64,000 nucleotides of DNA from Molanna angustata (Eukaryota > Arthropoda > Insecta > Trichoptera > Molannidae): positions 29,177,388 through 29,241,387 of the forward strand of contig OY754969.1 in NCBI GenBank assembly GCA_963576475.1, given 5' to 3'. Of this stretch, positions 50,701 through 61,731 are shown piece after piece. How positions within the stretch are numbered: the stretch's first letter is position 1; every line of letters begins with the position of its first letter. The notes under the pieces are model-generated. The model did no database searches, had not been told where the DNA came from, and saw nothing but the letters and a program-made list of their open reading frames with translations. The position numbers and the translations under genes were made by a program.

Positions 50701-53700
50701 TTTAACGTTCGACATTTTGAATATTGAGTGTGGACATTGGAATCGTGTAGTGAATATGATAAAAAATTAAATCAGATTTTTCTGAATATGACCTTGGTCT
50801 GGCAAGCTAAATGATCCAAACTCAATATTGGTCTTGCATGGACGCATGCATGGATTGCATGGTAATATATTTTTTTTGCATTTTAGGATTCGATCAATTG
50901 ATCTTAATTATTAAAATGATTTATTCAAATATCTATCATTAAAACATTAAATTCCAATAATTATTTTCGATTGCCATCAATGTCACCGTATTTTGAAAGT
51001 GATAGTTGTGCAAATTGGGAGTTTCGAATAAAAATCCGTTAAATTATTTAATTTTGACTTACCCAAGGCAACTCTTGCCGAAGTAGCTTCATGATTTATC
51101 CAGAAGCTTACCCATGAAAGCATTACAATGAGTATGCTGGGAAGGTATGTTTGAAATACAAAATATCCAATATTTCTCTGCAGGCGAAAACTTAGAGAGA
51201 GACGTTGATATATTCCAGTGGCTAGTTTTTCCTGAAATCGCAAATCAATTTTAACACAATCTAAATAGTAACCAAAATTTAAATTTTTCAAACCACAGGT
51301 CAATAATCTATAGACATGATATAAACAAAAAAAATTGGGTCACACCGCATGACTTTGGCCCCAAAATTTGGCGGTAATCACAGAGTATTGCCACCAAGTT
51401 GTTATTGGTGAGAATTGGCAGACCAAAAATAAAATAAAAACGCAACCCTCATTCTTTATACATACCAAGCCCCAAGTAGAAAGAGATATCGTATAGAATC
51501 AATCAAATTTTAATTACCTACAGGTTGTGATGTGACAGTTTCCGATTGTTAAAACATGGATGAAATTTTCGATTTTCGGTTCTCCATTTTATATTTCTTG
51601 TAGAAATGTATCAAAATTATTAATGAAATGCAAATCTATTTGTTTGGGTGGTGGAATTAAAGATGTAGAATGAGAGTCAACATTATTAATTACTCTCAAC
51701 AAAATATTAAACTATCTTTAAATATCAAGAAATAAAATGTTCAAAACCAGACACAGTGTGATTTATTATGAAGCCATGTTGATAAATTACCATTTCTTGG
51801 CGAAAATTCATAATTTTCTTCATTACTTTTGTATATTAAATAGTTTTTAGCATGTTTTACAAGTGTCTTTACGCCATCTACATATAATTATATATGTCGG
51901 TGGCACAGCAGGCATCGCACTTGCTTTGTTATTCAGTAATGGCGAGTTCGAAACCAATCTTATAGCTGACTTCGTTTGCCAAAAGCACAAGCATTTAATG
52001 CTTAATGAATTTGGATGTATATATACCATTCAAAAGGACACATTCATTTTTCTTAATACATACTTAAATTTTTTTTACACTGTTGAAAATAAATTGATCA
52101 TCATAGATGAACATGTCTCCAAAGAAACGGAATAGATTGATTTTCTGATTTTCTGAATTGAATACCTTTCTGTCGTTAGTCTCATATCCAATGATGGTGA
52201 ACTGTGGAAGTTCAGCTTCTTCCACTCCTCTTACAGGTGTCTCCTTCCAGTACATTACAACATCTAATACAGTATAGCCATCTGAAAAAAAAGAACACTT
52301 GTTTTTAATCTTTTGTATTAATTAATTTATTTTCAAATCGTGAATAAGAAAATAGGAACCAGATATTATCGGAGAAGTATCTCATCTTTCGAATACATTA
52401 AGTATGTAGGTACATACGACACAGTTAGTTTGATGATTTCATTTACGAATATAATCAGAATAATATGTAGACATCAATGGAATAACTGGGAAATTACTTG
52501 ATGTGAATTTTATTGTTTGTATGATGTAGGTATAACGATATATGGTTTGGAAACAATGTCCCTGACCATAAATACTGTCCACAAATTAAAATGTGCACAA
52601 CGATCCATGGAGCGGCAAATGCTGGGCATAAGTCTGAGGGATAAAATAACCAATATAGAAATCAGACGCCGAACAAAAATCGCCGATATCATGGATCGGA
52701 TCGCAAAATTGAAGTGGCAATGGGCAGGACACGTGGCCAGACAGCCAAATTCAAAATGGACTCCCAAAGTCTTAAAGTGGAGGCCATGGGAAGACAAAAG
52801 GGGTGTCGGTCGGCCACAGAAGAGATGGGCCGACGATATTGTTGCGATCGCCGGAAAGAAATGGATTGAAGCGGCACAGAATAGAGGAAAATGGAGACAA
52901 ATGGAAGAGGCCTACATCCAGCAGTGGAGGGAAGGCTAGGAAGAAGAAGAAGAAGAAGGTATAACGATATGTCTAATAAATTGATTTTATTCAAAAATCC
53001 CTCGTTAGATATAAATCATTTCAATAAAAAATTATCGTAGAAAATTAGGATCGATTTTGAAAAAAATAACAATATTTAAAATTTCATTGAATATTATTGA
53101 AAAATAATTTAAAATTTTGTTTCTGACTCTTTCCATAATAATAATAACATTGGGAAATTTAATATAGCGCCGTTTAATGATTCAAGATCACTCTAAAGGT
53201 GTCGATAGTTTAACTATGCGCTGAGTTACGTAACAAAGCTGTTTTCAGTCCTTTAGTGAAAGTGCTCTTGCTTTGATCACTGCGGACATCTGGAGGCAGT
53301 GCATTCCACTTAATTGAACCGCTCACACCAAAGCATCGGTCATAGAAAGCCGCTTTGTTGACTCTGTCTAACTCCTTTAGGGAGTTGTTACACTATGATA
53401 CAGACGATCTGAGTGTGAGATGTCTCCCAGAGAGATCTTTTCTCTGAAACAGCTCTTGAATGTATTGTGGTGCTAGATTGTTTAAAGAATTAAACTCGGT
53501 CAAACAAATTTTGTAATCAACTCACATTGGACACTTCAACCAGTTTAATTCGTTTAGTAGTGGAGTTATGTGACATCGTTTTTCCGCACCAAAAATACGC
53601 CTTTCCGCTGCATTAAACACCATCTGTTATCTATCGAGTTGATACTTTGGCAATCCAGGATAATACGTTGCAGTACCTAATCAAGACGAGAAACGACGAA

Positions 53701-54322
53701 TGCATTTACTCCATAATACATCGGCTACACCGCATGTTCCTCAAACTACAATAATATTGAATATGAATACTTACAACTCTCAATTTCTACGGTACAGTTC
53801 TGTGCATCTAATGGGTAATAGTGTAGGTCCATCATACATGCTAGAGTTGTTGTAAACCTCATACCATATGTAATGGTACCGTCTCCACTCAAACGAACTA
53901 ATTTGTTCCTCTCAGTGACATCATGTAGGAAGCTGCAAACAGAATACGTCTACATTCTAATAATTGCGTTAGTGAAATAATTCTCAAAAACTGTAAAAAA
54001 TCAATTAAGCTGAAAGCTTCTTTGGAAATAAGATTTGTGATTACAGATCGTTTAAGAAATTGTGCTGAAAAAAAATATATTTTCAAACCAAGCAGTATTT
54101 TGACCAATCATTTATTATTTTATAAATATAAATTAACTCAATACTATTTTTTTCATTAACTATAAATAATAAATACCTGTTTTTATCGTTTGCAAAGAAT
54201 GTATCTGGCACCCAAATTTTCTCAGCAAAATCCCCAGAAAGAGTCAGGATTTCCTCTTCGGAGCTAAATGCAAGACGTTCATCTTTCCAATATTGGTTCA
54301 AATACATTGTGATCGTGTAATC
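47509..54322 (-). CDS. Lcch3: Lcch3-like Cys-loop GABA-gated chloride channel subunit (partial, six exons)
   Basis: A subunit of a pentameric ligand-gated chloride channel of neuronal membranes. Exons (minus strand order): 54322-54177, 53932-53775, 52281-52166, 51231-51063, 49414-49190, 47769-47509. Every junction has AG/GT and the codon phases join exactly over 1075 nt with no stop. In order: extracellular beta-strands ([11 protein letters not shown]), the Cys-loop with 13 residues between two cysteines (exon 2), TM1, TM2 beginning SARVALG, TM3, and the TM3-TM4 cytoplasmic loop with EIIELQDV and GRFPPSFR. The LCCH3-specific text identifies it over RDL or GRD: RDL has PAR where this has SAR before TM2. 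Missing are the signal peptide and first N-terminal exons (beyond 54322, not found) and the TM4 exon. The preserved frame implies a live gene. Confidence 0.95.
47770..48179 (-). other. Lcch3 intron sequence
   Basis: Intron between exon 47509-47769 and exon 49190-49414. AT-rich, with no recognisable element in this part. Confidence 0.6.
48180..48370 (+). mobile_element. SINE family B in Lcch3 intron (full)
   Basis: The most complete family B copy: head CCGCCGTGGAACAGTTGGTA, B box GGGTTCGATCCCCAG, body AAATTCATTTCTTACGC then GCATCTCTGGTCTGGAAACA, 3' tail AAAGAAATTTCCATATGGCA then ATAAACTCGCCACTTGCG. About 190 bp. Confidence 0.88.
48516..48702 (-). mobile_element. SINE family A in Lcch3 intron, 5'-truncated
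   Basis: On the minus strand: TATCTGACTGCTGATCCAAT, B box GGGTTCGATTCCCGG, body GGACCTGTGTGACGATTAAT, tail ending AGTTGCCCAAGAAGC. It lacks the first 20 bp of the head. Opposite in orientation to the adjacent SINE B. Confidence 0.85.
48703..49189 (-). other. Lcch3 intron sequence
   Basis: Remaining intron between the SINE pair and the TM2-TM3 exon. No recognised element. Confidence 0.6.
49190..49414 (-). CDS. Lcch3: Lcch3 exon: TM2-TM3 and start of cytoplasmic loop
   Basis: Acceptor GATTTCAG, donor CCTA then GTAATA, 225 nt. It encodes [19 protein letters not shown] (pore-lining TM2), [20 protein letters not shown] (TM3) and a Lys-rich stretch ([17 protein letters not shown]). The donor was chosen because it keeps the phase needed by the next exon. 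Confidence 0.95.
49550..50700 (-). mobile_element. CR1/L2-like LINE fragment in Lcch3 intron
   Basis: The minus frame 50143-49823 has the ORF2 C-terminus ([32 protein letters not shown]). Farther 5', 50693-50403 has [16 protein letters not shown] sequence ([14 protein letters not shown]) before an AT-rich disrupted part. The 3' UTR has a stem-loop (49690-49697 with 49716-49723). Broken by stops and gaps; same sense as the host gene. Confidence 0.78.
51063..51231 (-). CDS. Lcch3: Lcch3 exon: TM1 and start of TM2
   Basis: Acceptor CGATTTCAG, donor GGTAAGT, 169 nt. It encodes [20 protein letters not shown], the TM1 helix ([16 protein letters not shown]) and [10 protein letters not shown], which carries the 0' Arg at the anion-selective cytoplasmic end of the pore. 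Splits the Gly codon with the next exon. Confidence 0.96.
51232..51884 (-). other. Lcch3 intron sequence
   Basis: Intron between the TM1 exon and the preceding exon. AT-rich; no element is recognised in this part. Confidence 0.6.
51885..52005 (+). mobile_element. SINE family D in Lcch3 intron
   Basis: GGTGGCACAGCAGGCATCGC, then ATGGCGAGTTCGAAACC (B-box like) and AAAAGCACAAGCATTTAATG. Matches 13003-13130 in layout. Confidence 0.65.
52166..52281 (-). CDS. Lcch3: Lcch3 exon: end of extracellular domain
   Basis: Acceptor TTTTTTTTCAG, donor AAG then GTATTC, 116 nt. It encodes [20 protein letters not shown] then [16 protein letters not shown]. This part shapes the agonist site before TM1. Phase 0 at its end. 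Confidence 0.95.
52542..52957 (+). mobile_element. RTE-like LINE 3' fragment in Lcch3 intron, with 13-bp TSD
   Basis: The frame 52517-52939 encodes [50 protein letters not shown] and [19 protein letters not shown], the ORF2 C-terminus of RTE-like elements, ending WREG. The 3' end is (GAA)n. The 13-bp GGTATAACGATAT lies at 52529-52541 and 52958-52970, so this is an intact insertion of a 5'-truncated copy. The open frame lacks stops within the insert, so it is young. Antisense to the host gene. Confidence 0.92.
53165..53745 (-). mobile_element. CR1/L2-like LINE fragment in Lcch3 intron
   Basis: On the minus strand, frames with stops read [38 protein letters not shown] and [20 protein letters not shown], the conserved CR1/L2 ORF2 C-terminus (AAR...HITP, LAP.Y, W.ALP). 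The 3' part (AATCATTAAACGGCGCTATA) is shared with the copy at 63490-63665. Broken by at least three stops. It ends close to the Cys-loop exon. Confidence 0.8.
53775..53932 (-). CDS. Lcch3: Lcch3 exon: Cys-loop
   Basis: Begins after GTTTGCAG and ends before GTAAGT, 158 nt. It encodes [20 protein letters not shown] followed by [14 protein letters not shown]. The two cysteines spaced by 13 residues form the family's disulphide loop, with the conserved YPLD within it. It accepts two bases from the preceding exon and leaves one. Confidence 0.96.
54177..54322 (-). CDS. Lcch3: Lcch3 exon: N-terminal extracellular domain
   Basis: Begins after TTTCATTTCAG with [12 protein letters not shown] and ends in phase 2 before GTATTT. 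It carries [14 protein letters not shown] and the ligand-domain signature [12 protein letters not shown]. Length 146 nt. Confidence 0.95.
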
Positions 54323-54475
54323 CTGAAATGAAAAAAATCAAATGAGTGATTATATTTCTTGGAATATCCATATCTTGTGGAAAATATTTCTTATTCAAAA
54401 TTACGATAGTAAAATGAAACGATTTTTTAATATTCCTGCTAGTACCTGCTGTATTAAGTACCTATATTATCTAAC

Positions 54476-54519
54476 TGTCGATTCGTTCATGAGAATTCAA
54501 TTCTCTGAATGAATCGACA
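54476..54519. repeat. Inverted repeat (hairpin), about 21-bp arms
   Basis: TGTCGATTCGTTCATGAGAA and the inverse complement TTCTCTGAATGAATCGACA flank a small AT loop. Possibly a small hairpin or the tip of a lost element, upstream of the first identified channel exon. Confidence 0.75.
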
Positions 54520-54549
54520 TTATTAAGCCAAGATGCGTGTACGAAGGAA

Positions 54550-55461
54550 CATTTTGTATGGCGTAGTGGACTTTTTGCATGCTGATGACACCAACTAGAG
54601 GCCTCGCGGCATATATGTTCCCTTACATGGATTTATTCAGAATTCGTAGTAGAACATTTTATGTGAGTTTTGTGTGTCTGTGTGTGTCTGTGTGTCTGTC
54701 CGTCCCCCCCTTATAAATTTTGATTCGCTCAATTTACAGAGCCCAAATTTTCAGAATATATATATAGACAGTTATAGGGCTACAAAACTTTTATACTCAG
54801 AATTGTGAATTTTTGTTTCAGTCAGGGGTTATAAACTTTTGAAATTTTGGTTTATTTTTCCATGTATCTCAGAAACCATACAATCTAGAACACTGAAATT
54901 TAGTATAAACATAGACAAATACAAAATCTCAAATTAGTTTTTTTTTTAAATCCAGGGATTCTCAAACATTTTTTTTTATGATAAATTTATGAGTTTAACT
55001 GCCTATACCTATTTCCATTTTTTTTAAAATATCAAAAAAAGCCGAAACACCCAAACTAGATAATTTAATTTTCTATTAAAAATATTAGCATTGTATTAGC
55101 ACATCTCAAATTTTTTTTAACAATTTTTATAAAAATTTAATTTAGTGCCGACATTGCTTCATACAATTTTTATGGCAGTCGCCTACACACAATATCTAAG
55201 AAGACTTAATTGTTTGATACTAATCTCCAAACATACATACATACCATCATGCTGTTTTCATATTCTGAGTAGGATCAAAGGACTGACCTCCATACTATCC
55301 TATCTTGACATACATACCTAGGTACACGTGTTGTATAGAAAACCAAATACCTTAAAATATTAAATAATTTGTATTTATGGGTTTATAGTTTGGTACATAT
55401 TCTTCAACTATACATACTATCGCTATCGACAATTGGATCTCATGTGTTACATGCAACTAGT
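54550..55461 (+). mobile_element. Foldback-type element, right half (family F)
   Basis: Starts with GTATGGCGTAGTGGAC as in 1770, continues with ACACCAACTAGAGGC, a short GT stretch and ACAGAGCCCAAA. It ends with GACCTCCATACTATCC, ATACATACTATCGCTATCGA and CATGCAACTAGT at 55461. It has the internal segment plus the right end, complementing the left half at 1216-2165. Confidence 0.75.
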
Positions 55462-57430
55462 TTTATATTGGTTTCACGAAACAAGTTTTTATTCTTAGTA
55501 TGAAGTTTTTATACTTCAGATGTTCCTTACCTACCAGTGCCTGCTTGAAAGTTTTGGCTTGATTTTGTTTTCAACATCTTTTCAAGGGCCTTGTCTCTCA
55601 TATTCAAAATAACTTTATATAAACTGCAAATCATGTATCGATAATACTTTTTGTGCTCAAAGTAATCCTTTTCTGGTTATTGAAAAATTACTTCGAACGC
55701 ATTTTGCTCCGCAAGTGTTACAAAATGTCGAGTTTTGGACAAAATTATTCGTTTTGAATTGTTATAATGTCGTATCTTTCTTTGTATCTGAACGAAGTTA
55801 CATATATGTGAAACAACTGTGCACACCATGACTATGATAATTTTTTCTTCTAGTTTTAGGTTGTGTTCATAGGTTTTTTTCAGGAAGTGTGCCACTATAG
55901 CAGGCCCTCTTGGGAGTTCCAGCTATCCTTTCATCGTTTACGTTACTTAGGTGGTCATTGAGAGGGATTGAGAAGAATTTCGCACTCACCTACTTCTATG
56001 TGCAATAGAAGAAGGTGAGCGCTCTAAGGTGATCTATGATCAATTGTCTAATCTTATTTTTTATCAGTTTATTCCCTTTTAGAAATTGAATTTTGCACAA
56101 CAAAAACGGATAAAAAAGACCAACTAGATACCCACGGCACGGCAGTCAGCTATTTAAACTAAATGAAATCAAATTTTATCATCGTGTAAAATATTTGGTT
56201 AAATACCGTCCTGCAAGTATTGGATATTCTCGAAATCTAGTATTTAAAATATGTCTCTCCCTAATTCATTTATATGAAATAATGATTCACATGTAATTAA
56301 TTCTTTCCAGGGATAAAAAACAATGCTTCTTTGTGAAGAAAATAATGAACGAGATCAAATAACATGTTGATTAAATGTAATGTAAAGTCTGATTTTTTTA
56401 AAGTGCCAATTCTATACATAAACAAAAAAAATGCATAGTATTTACGCATGTAAATGTATTAGTAGAATCGTGGTTGCTGATTGGTTTACACCATTTGGTG
56501 TCCTTAACAACAAACATCAACAAACCCGACAGTACGTATCTATCTCTCGAAGTGAGCGTACGTTTGATTTTTTATGGTGACCATGTGTTCTAAATTAAGA
56601 ATTTCATTTTTTATTTCTAACTTATGTATTTTATTTTTTGTTTAATATCGATGTATAATTATTATTATAAACATGTGTTATCACCGTCTTAGTATAGAAT
56701 AAGTGTCCATTATTTATTTGTATTAGTTACATAGATATATTATTTATGTATGTGTGTTTGCCTCAATGAACTATTATGTAAATATTTTGTATAATATAAT
56801 TTATTATTTTGTAAAATAATATGTAACTGTTTATTATTATAAGGATTAATTACTTCATAATGTATTCTTTTATTTTCCTAATAAAAAGTATCAAATAAAT
56901 ATTTTGTTTAAATATTACTTTCCCAGGAGATGCCCATTAACATTTGCAGAAAATACCTAATAATATAGACCCATTAAAGCCGCATGATACCGGGAGTAAG
57001 AATAGGTATGAAAAGATTTGAAGGTTTTGAAGATATATGCATGTGAAAGTTACAACCGTTTTATATCATGAAATGATAAAAAAAATCCCATAATATTTTT
57101 TTCTTTTACACCATGGTCACCCTATGAGCTTTGGCACTCTTAAAAAAAATAGACTTTACCTACATGTTCAGTTTGTACAGAAAATAATGTCTGAGACTTA
57201 ATAAATTATTGATTAACGTTAACGAAGGTACAGATTTACCTCAGTTTCAACACCAAGAAATATAACTTCATGTAAAACACGTACCTAAATATTATATAAA
57301 GATGTCAAATATTAATAAAAGGTATTTAGTTTCAACGCTTGCTCTGAAAGGGTCCGTTATGAATTTGTACAGTGTAGTCCTAATAACCCATTCAGCCGTT
57401 TAACAAAATTGAAAAATTCATCTCAGTAAA
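55462..57430. other. Unassigned 2 kb
   Basis: No exon (in particular no further Lcch3 N-terminal exon) is recognised. One hairpin is present: CTCACCTACTTCTAT / ATAGAAGAAGGTGAG at about 55985-56018. Confidence 0.5.
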
Positions 57431-57670
57431 ATCACATGTTGTTGTTAGCAGAAGTCGCCGGGGGTTTCCCCTTTGTTTGTTCCGACAGAAATTTGGTTGA
57501 GGGCATGGGACGATCGTGCTCAACGACCAGACCGGAGGTTTCAATAAAATTAGACCAACATAAAACAGCAGTTGACTACAGTGAACAACCAGTTATTGGG
57601 ACAGTGGCAAATTATTTCATTACAGTGTGCACTGTGAGAAAAACGAAGAAAAAAAAAACGCTTTAAACGG
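57431..57670 (+). other. Open frame of unknown nature
   Basis: The plus frame 57436-57666 (76 codons, for example EVAGGFPFVCSDRN and PEVSIKLDQHKTAVDYSEQ) is GC-richer than its surroundings and may be a remnant of a transposase or exon. I do not recognise it. Downstream, TCTTTGCCTACCCTGTATAA then ATGGCGGGAC (57758-57787) resembles an RTE-like 3' end. Confidence 0.3.
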
Positions 57671-57956
57671 AAATCTGCGTCTTAGATAATTTTCAGTGCG
57701 TCATACATAAGTCATGAACCTTGCACGAGGATAAAACATAAAAGCAGGCTTCCGATCTCTTTGCCTACCCTGTATAAATATGGCGGGACTTTTTTGTATT
57801 TTTCAATAAAACAAATTACACTTGCAAAATGTGCAAAAAGTTGTATAGTTAAAACTTCATTGTTTGTGACCACAAAACAATTCTTTGTTGTCGAATATTT
57901 TTATTATTGCATATGCGCAAACATTGGATTTTTTTCCCTGTCGGGAGTCAGGCATT

Positions 57957-58115
57957 AAAAAAGGCATAATTGGTGAACGTTGCACAAGCGCATAAAGTGA
58001 TCACGTAAACCAGCCGATGACAGGTCGTAAGCCCTGTAGGTGCCTTGATCTCCCGGTTCTCCTACAATAAATATTCCAACTTCGTCTCTATTGAGATAAT
58101 TAAAAATCTGTTAAA
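57957..58115 (+). repeat. Dispersed repeat family E
   Basis: GGTGAACGTTGCACAAGCGC, CCAGCCGATGACAGGTCGTA, AGCCCTGTAGGTGCCTTGA, then CCAACTTCGTCTCTATTGAG; the closest match is 25137-25290. Confidence 0.82.
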
Positions 58116-58364
58116 AAATTCTTTGTTGTGTTTGTGACGAATATTTTTTATAGCTCATTTCCATTTCAGAATTGAATCAGAATTTCCAAACGAGAATTGC
58201 GTGAAAACTATTATTTTTCATGTTATTTTACTGGGGCACATTTTCCACATTTCATGTGCTCAACTTTTACATGGCTTTGAAATATTAAATAATGGAAAAA
58301 AGATTTCAATAAATTTGTGATGTTTTTCTTCAATGCTTTGAATAATAATATATAAGAATACAAG

Positions 58365-58866
58365 AATATCCAGGTTTACAATCATCATTAATATCCAGGT
58401 TTACAATCATCGTTAATATCCAGGTTTACAATCATCATTAATATCCAGGTTTACAATCATCATTAATATCCAGGTTTACAATCATCATTAATATCCAGGT
58501 TTACAATCATCATTAATATCCAGGTTTACAATCATCATTAATATCCAGGTTTACAATCATCATTAATATCCAGGTTTACAATCATCATTAATATCCAGGT
58601 TTACAATCATCATTAATATCCAGGTTTACAATCATCATTAATATCCAGGTTTACAATCATCATTAATATCCAGGTTTACAATCATCATTAATATCCAGGT
58701 TTACAATCATCATTAATATCCAGGTTTACAATCATCATTAATATCCAGGTTTACAATCATCATTAATATCCAGGTTTACAATCATCATTAATATCCAGGT
58801 TTACAATCATCATTAATATCCAGGTTTACAATCATCATTAATATCCAGGTTTACAATCATCATTAA
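58365..58866. repeat. 25-bp satellite, about 20 perfect units
   Basis: Twenty units of 25 bp (AATATCCAGGTTTACAATCA + TCATT). Only one variant (TCGTT, in unit 2) is seen, so they are essentially identical. There are no spacers, so it is not a CRISPR array. Confidence 0.97.
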
Positions 58867-59317
58867 TGATTCAAATAAAAAAAAACAGATTAACCACATG
58901 TAATTGAAATATTTCAAAGTTGACAAAGCGTTTAATATTAACATACATTCCATCACGCCATATTCCTATTGGGGTACCCAAGATAAACCAAACTTCATTC
59001 GTGGTTCAAACAAAGTAAGTAATTCTAAATAAATAACTTTTTTACCTAGTAATCAGAAAATAGGTAAATATGATATATTGTGTAGGTACATCATAATTAC
59101 AAAGTGTATTTATTTGTTATTGTTTAAATATTTTTTGCACATTAATCGGAATAATTATAAACACATTAAAAGTTGGAAATTAATCAATAAAAATTAATGC
59201 GAAAATTACATGCCTAATAAGTGAAATTGGAAAAATTTGGATCCATTGTATCCTAAATGATGGTCGTCGTATTGTCATTAAATTAGGTGAATCTACATGA
59301 GACTGACGATGATTCGC
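58867..59317. other. Unassigned spacer
   Basis: AT-rich. CATTCCATCACGCCATATTC then CTATTGGGGTACCC at 58946-58980 is an inverted match to the RTE-like 3' end (7820-7862), a short remnant. Confidence 0.45.
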
Positions 59318-59765
59318 ATATTTTTATCACATATTTTTATAATGACTTCATACCAGGTAATTTTCTGGTTCGCATATTGTTATAATGACTTCATACCAGG
59401 TAATTTTCTGGTTCGCATATTGTTATAATGACTTCATACCAGGTAATTTTCTGGTTCGCATATTGTTATATTGACTTCATACCTGGTAATTTTCTGGTTC
59501 GCATATTGTTATAATGACTTCATACCAGGTAATTTTCTGGTTCGCATATTGTTATAATGACTTCATACCTGGTAATTTTCTGGTTCGCATATTGTTATAA
59601 TACCTTCATACCTGGTAATTTTCTGGTTCGCATATTGGTATAATGACTTCATACCTGGTAATTTTCTGGATCGCATATTGTTATAATGACTTCATACCTG
59701 GTAATTTTCTGGTTCGCATATTGTTATAATGACTTCATTCCAGGTAATTTTCTGGTTCGCATATT
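59318..59765. repeat. 43-bp minisatellite, about 10 units
   Basis: Units of 43 bp containing GACTTCATACCAGGTAATTT and TCTGGTTCGCATATTGTTAT. ACCAGG/ACCTGG variants segregate among units. Confidence 0.96.
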
Positions 59766-59956
59766 AATATGTATACAATTTAAAGGGAAGCGTTTGGATA
59801 TTTATATGTATACAATTTAATGGGATGGAAAGAAGACAGAAATTGAATTGTGTTATTGACTTATTTTTCGTTTTATTATGGAGGTATATGGATAGGTTTT
59901 TTTCCTTTTTTTGTTAATTTTATTATTGTTTTCTTTTCTATGATTGTGTTTTCAAT

Positions 59957-61125
59957 ATGTGTATTTTGAACGTATGTTTGTTAATACTGTCGTTACGTGT
60001 GTTATTAGAGAAACGAATAAAGAGAAATCAAAACACATATATTGCTTTTGTGGATTTAGAAAAAGCATTTGATAAGGTAGAATGGAGAAAGCTCTTTAAT
60101 GTTACAAGAAATTTAGGAGTGAAATACAGAGATAGGAGAATTATATTTGAGTTGTATAAGAATGAAGCTGCTATAATTGCATGTGGAAATGACCAAAAAG
60201 AAGCCAAAATAAGACAAGGGGTCAGACAGGGATGCTCTCTATCTCCAGTGCTTTTCAATGGGTATGTTCAGTGTGCAATAGATGTAATCAGAGATAAAAT
60301 GAGTCATAGAGAAGGGGTGAAAATTCACGGGAAGAAGATTGACATGATTAGATTTGCTGACGACATCGCACTGGTTGCTGCAAGTGAAGAGGAACTCACA
60401 GAAGCTTTGATAGTCATGGAGAATGTCTTAAACAAGGATTTTAATATGAAAATTAATAAAAATAAGACTAAAGTGATGACTGTAGGCCGTGAGGAGCAGC
60501 AAATTAATGTGGTAATGTTCGGAGAAACATTGAAAAACACAAAAGAGTTCGTGTACCTCGGAAGTAGGATCTCTTGGGATGGGAGAACAAGGAAAGAAGT
60601 TGACAGCCGAATACATCAGGCAAGGCTGGCTTTCAACAAGAAGTCGAAGATCCTTGAGTCAAACAACCTAGACTTGAAGCTCCGTAAGAGACTCACAAAA
60701 ACATATGTGTGGAGCATACTGTTGTATGGCTGTGAGACATGGTGTCTTACCGAAAGAGACAGAAGTAGACTTGATGATTTCGAGATGTGGTGTTACAGAA
60801 GAATACTGGGAATTTCCAGGAGGGACCACATCACGAATGCCGAGGTTCTCAACAAAGTTGAAGAAAGCAGACACCTACTCAATACCATCTCCGAGAGACG
60901 TGCTCGCTGAATTGGGCACATCTTGCGCCACGAGGGACTCCTACATGACCTAATGGAGGGAATGGTTGAAGGGACAAACCACAGGGGGCGCCCCCGTCGG
61001 GAATATTTGGCCCAGGTGTGCGAGGACATGAACTGCGCCACATATGTTGAGCTGAAAAGGGCTGCACAGGATAGAGAGAAGTGGAAAGCGAGATGTAGAC
61101 TTCTTCTGCAAACCAATCCATAGGA
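59957..61125 (+). pseudogene. RTE-like reverse transcriptase and C-terminus (one nonsense codon)
   Basis: From about 60010 the frame reads LRVLLEKRIKRNQNTYIAF, then VDLEKAFDKVEW (motif A), QGVRQGCSLSPVLFNGYV (motif B), RFADDIALVA (catalytic FADD) and VYLGSRISWDG. The C-terminus follows: YGCETWCLTERD, LGISRRDHITNAEVLNK. An in-frame TGA at 60908-60910 (where relatives have Trp) interrupts, after which the same frame continues IGHILRHEGLLHDLMEGMVE, then RPRREYLAQ to 61123. Endonuclease and the polymerase N-terminal part are missing. The open frame upstream of about 60000 is not retroelement-like. One lesion only in about 370 codons suggests youth. Confidence 0.88.
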
Positions 61126-61731
61126 TTGAGACTTTTGATGTTTGTTAATGATTACACACATAAATAAATAAGTGTACATCAAAGTCAATTTTGTAAACAC
61201 GTTATACGTTGTTATCTTGTCTTAAACTTGATTTTTAACATAAATCAATCATAAATATTCGTGAACATCAAAGTTTAGTATGAGATCGTCTTAAAAATTT
61301 GTAACTGATTAGTCGATTTTCTGAATCTAATCTAAATCAACTTAATGATTAGCCCTGGTGGTTTATAAATAAAAATATTTATCTCAGTGTAGTGAGCGGA
61401 TTTATCCGTCCGGATAGTCGGCATTCTATTGCGATTTACACGGAGAAAGTAAAAAACTATCTAGGCGGCTATAATATCATAAAATGAAAACGAGCTTTGA
61501 CTAAAATGGCACAACAATTTATTTAAATTAACATCGTAAAAAGTATTATTTCTACACGTGTTGGAATATTAACAATATTTTCTTATACGACAATGAATCA
61601 GCGCATTAACAAATCAATTTATAGGAACGATTCTTATTCAGATATTAGTCGGCAAACTCAATTATTTCGATCGTTACAGGTTTAAATTTGTAGAATTCCT
61701 TAATTAATAACGGGTTCATACCAACACATGT
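61126..61731. other. Unassigned sequence
   Basis: About 600 bp; no exon or repeat end is recognised. Confidence 0.45.

Noticed and set aside
58365..58866. CRISPR-like regular repeat
   Set aside because: Units abut without spacers, and the sequence is animal nuclear DNA.
60028..61200. Minus-strand open frames over the RTE-like copy
   Set aside because: Shadows of the plus-strand reverse transcriptase frame.
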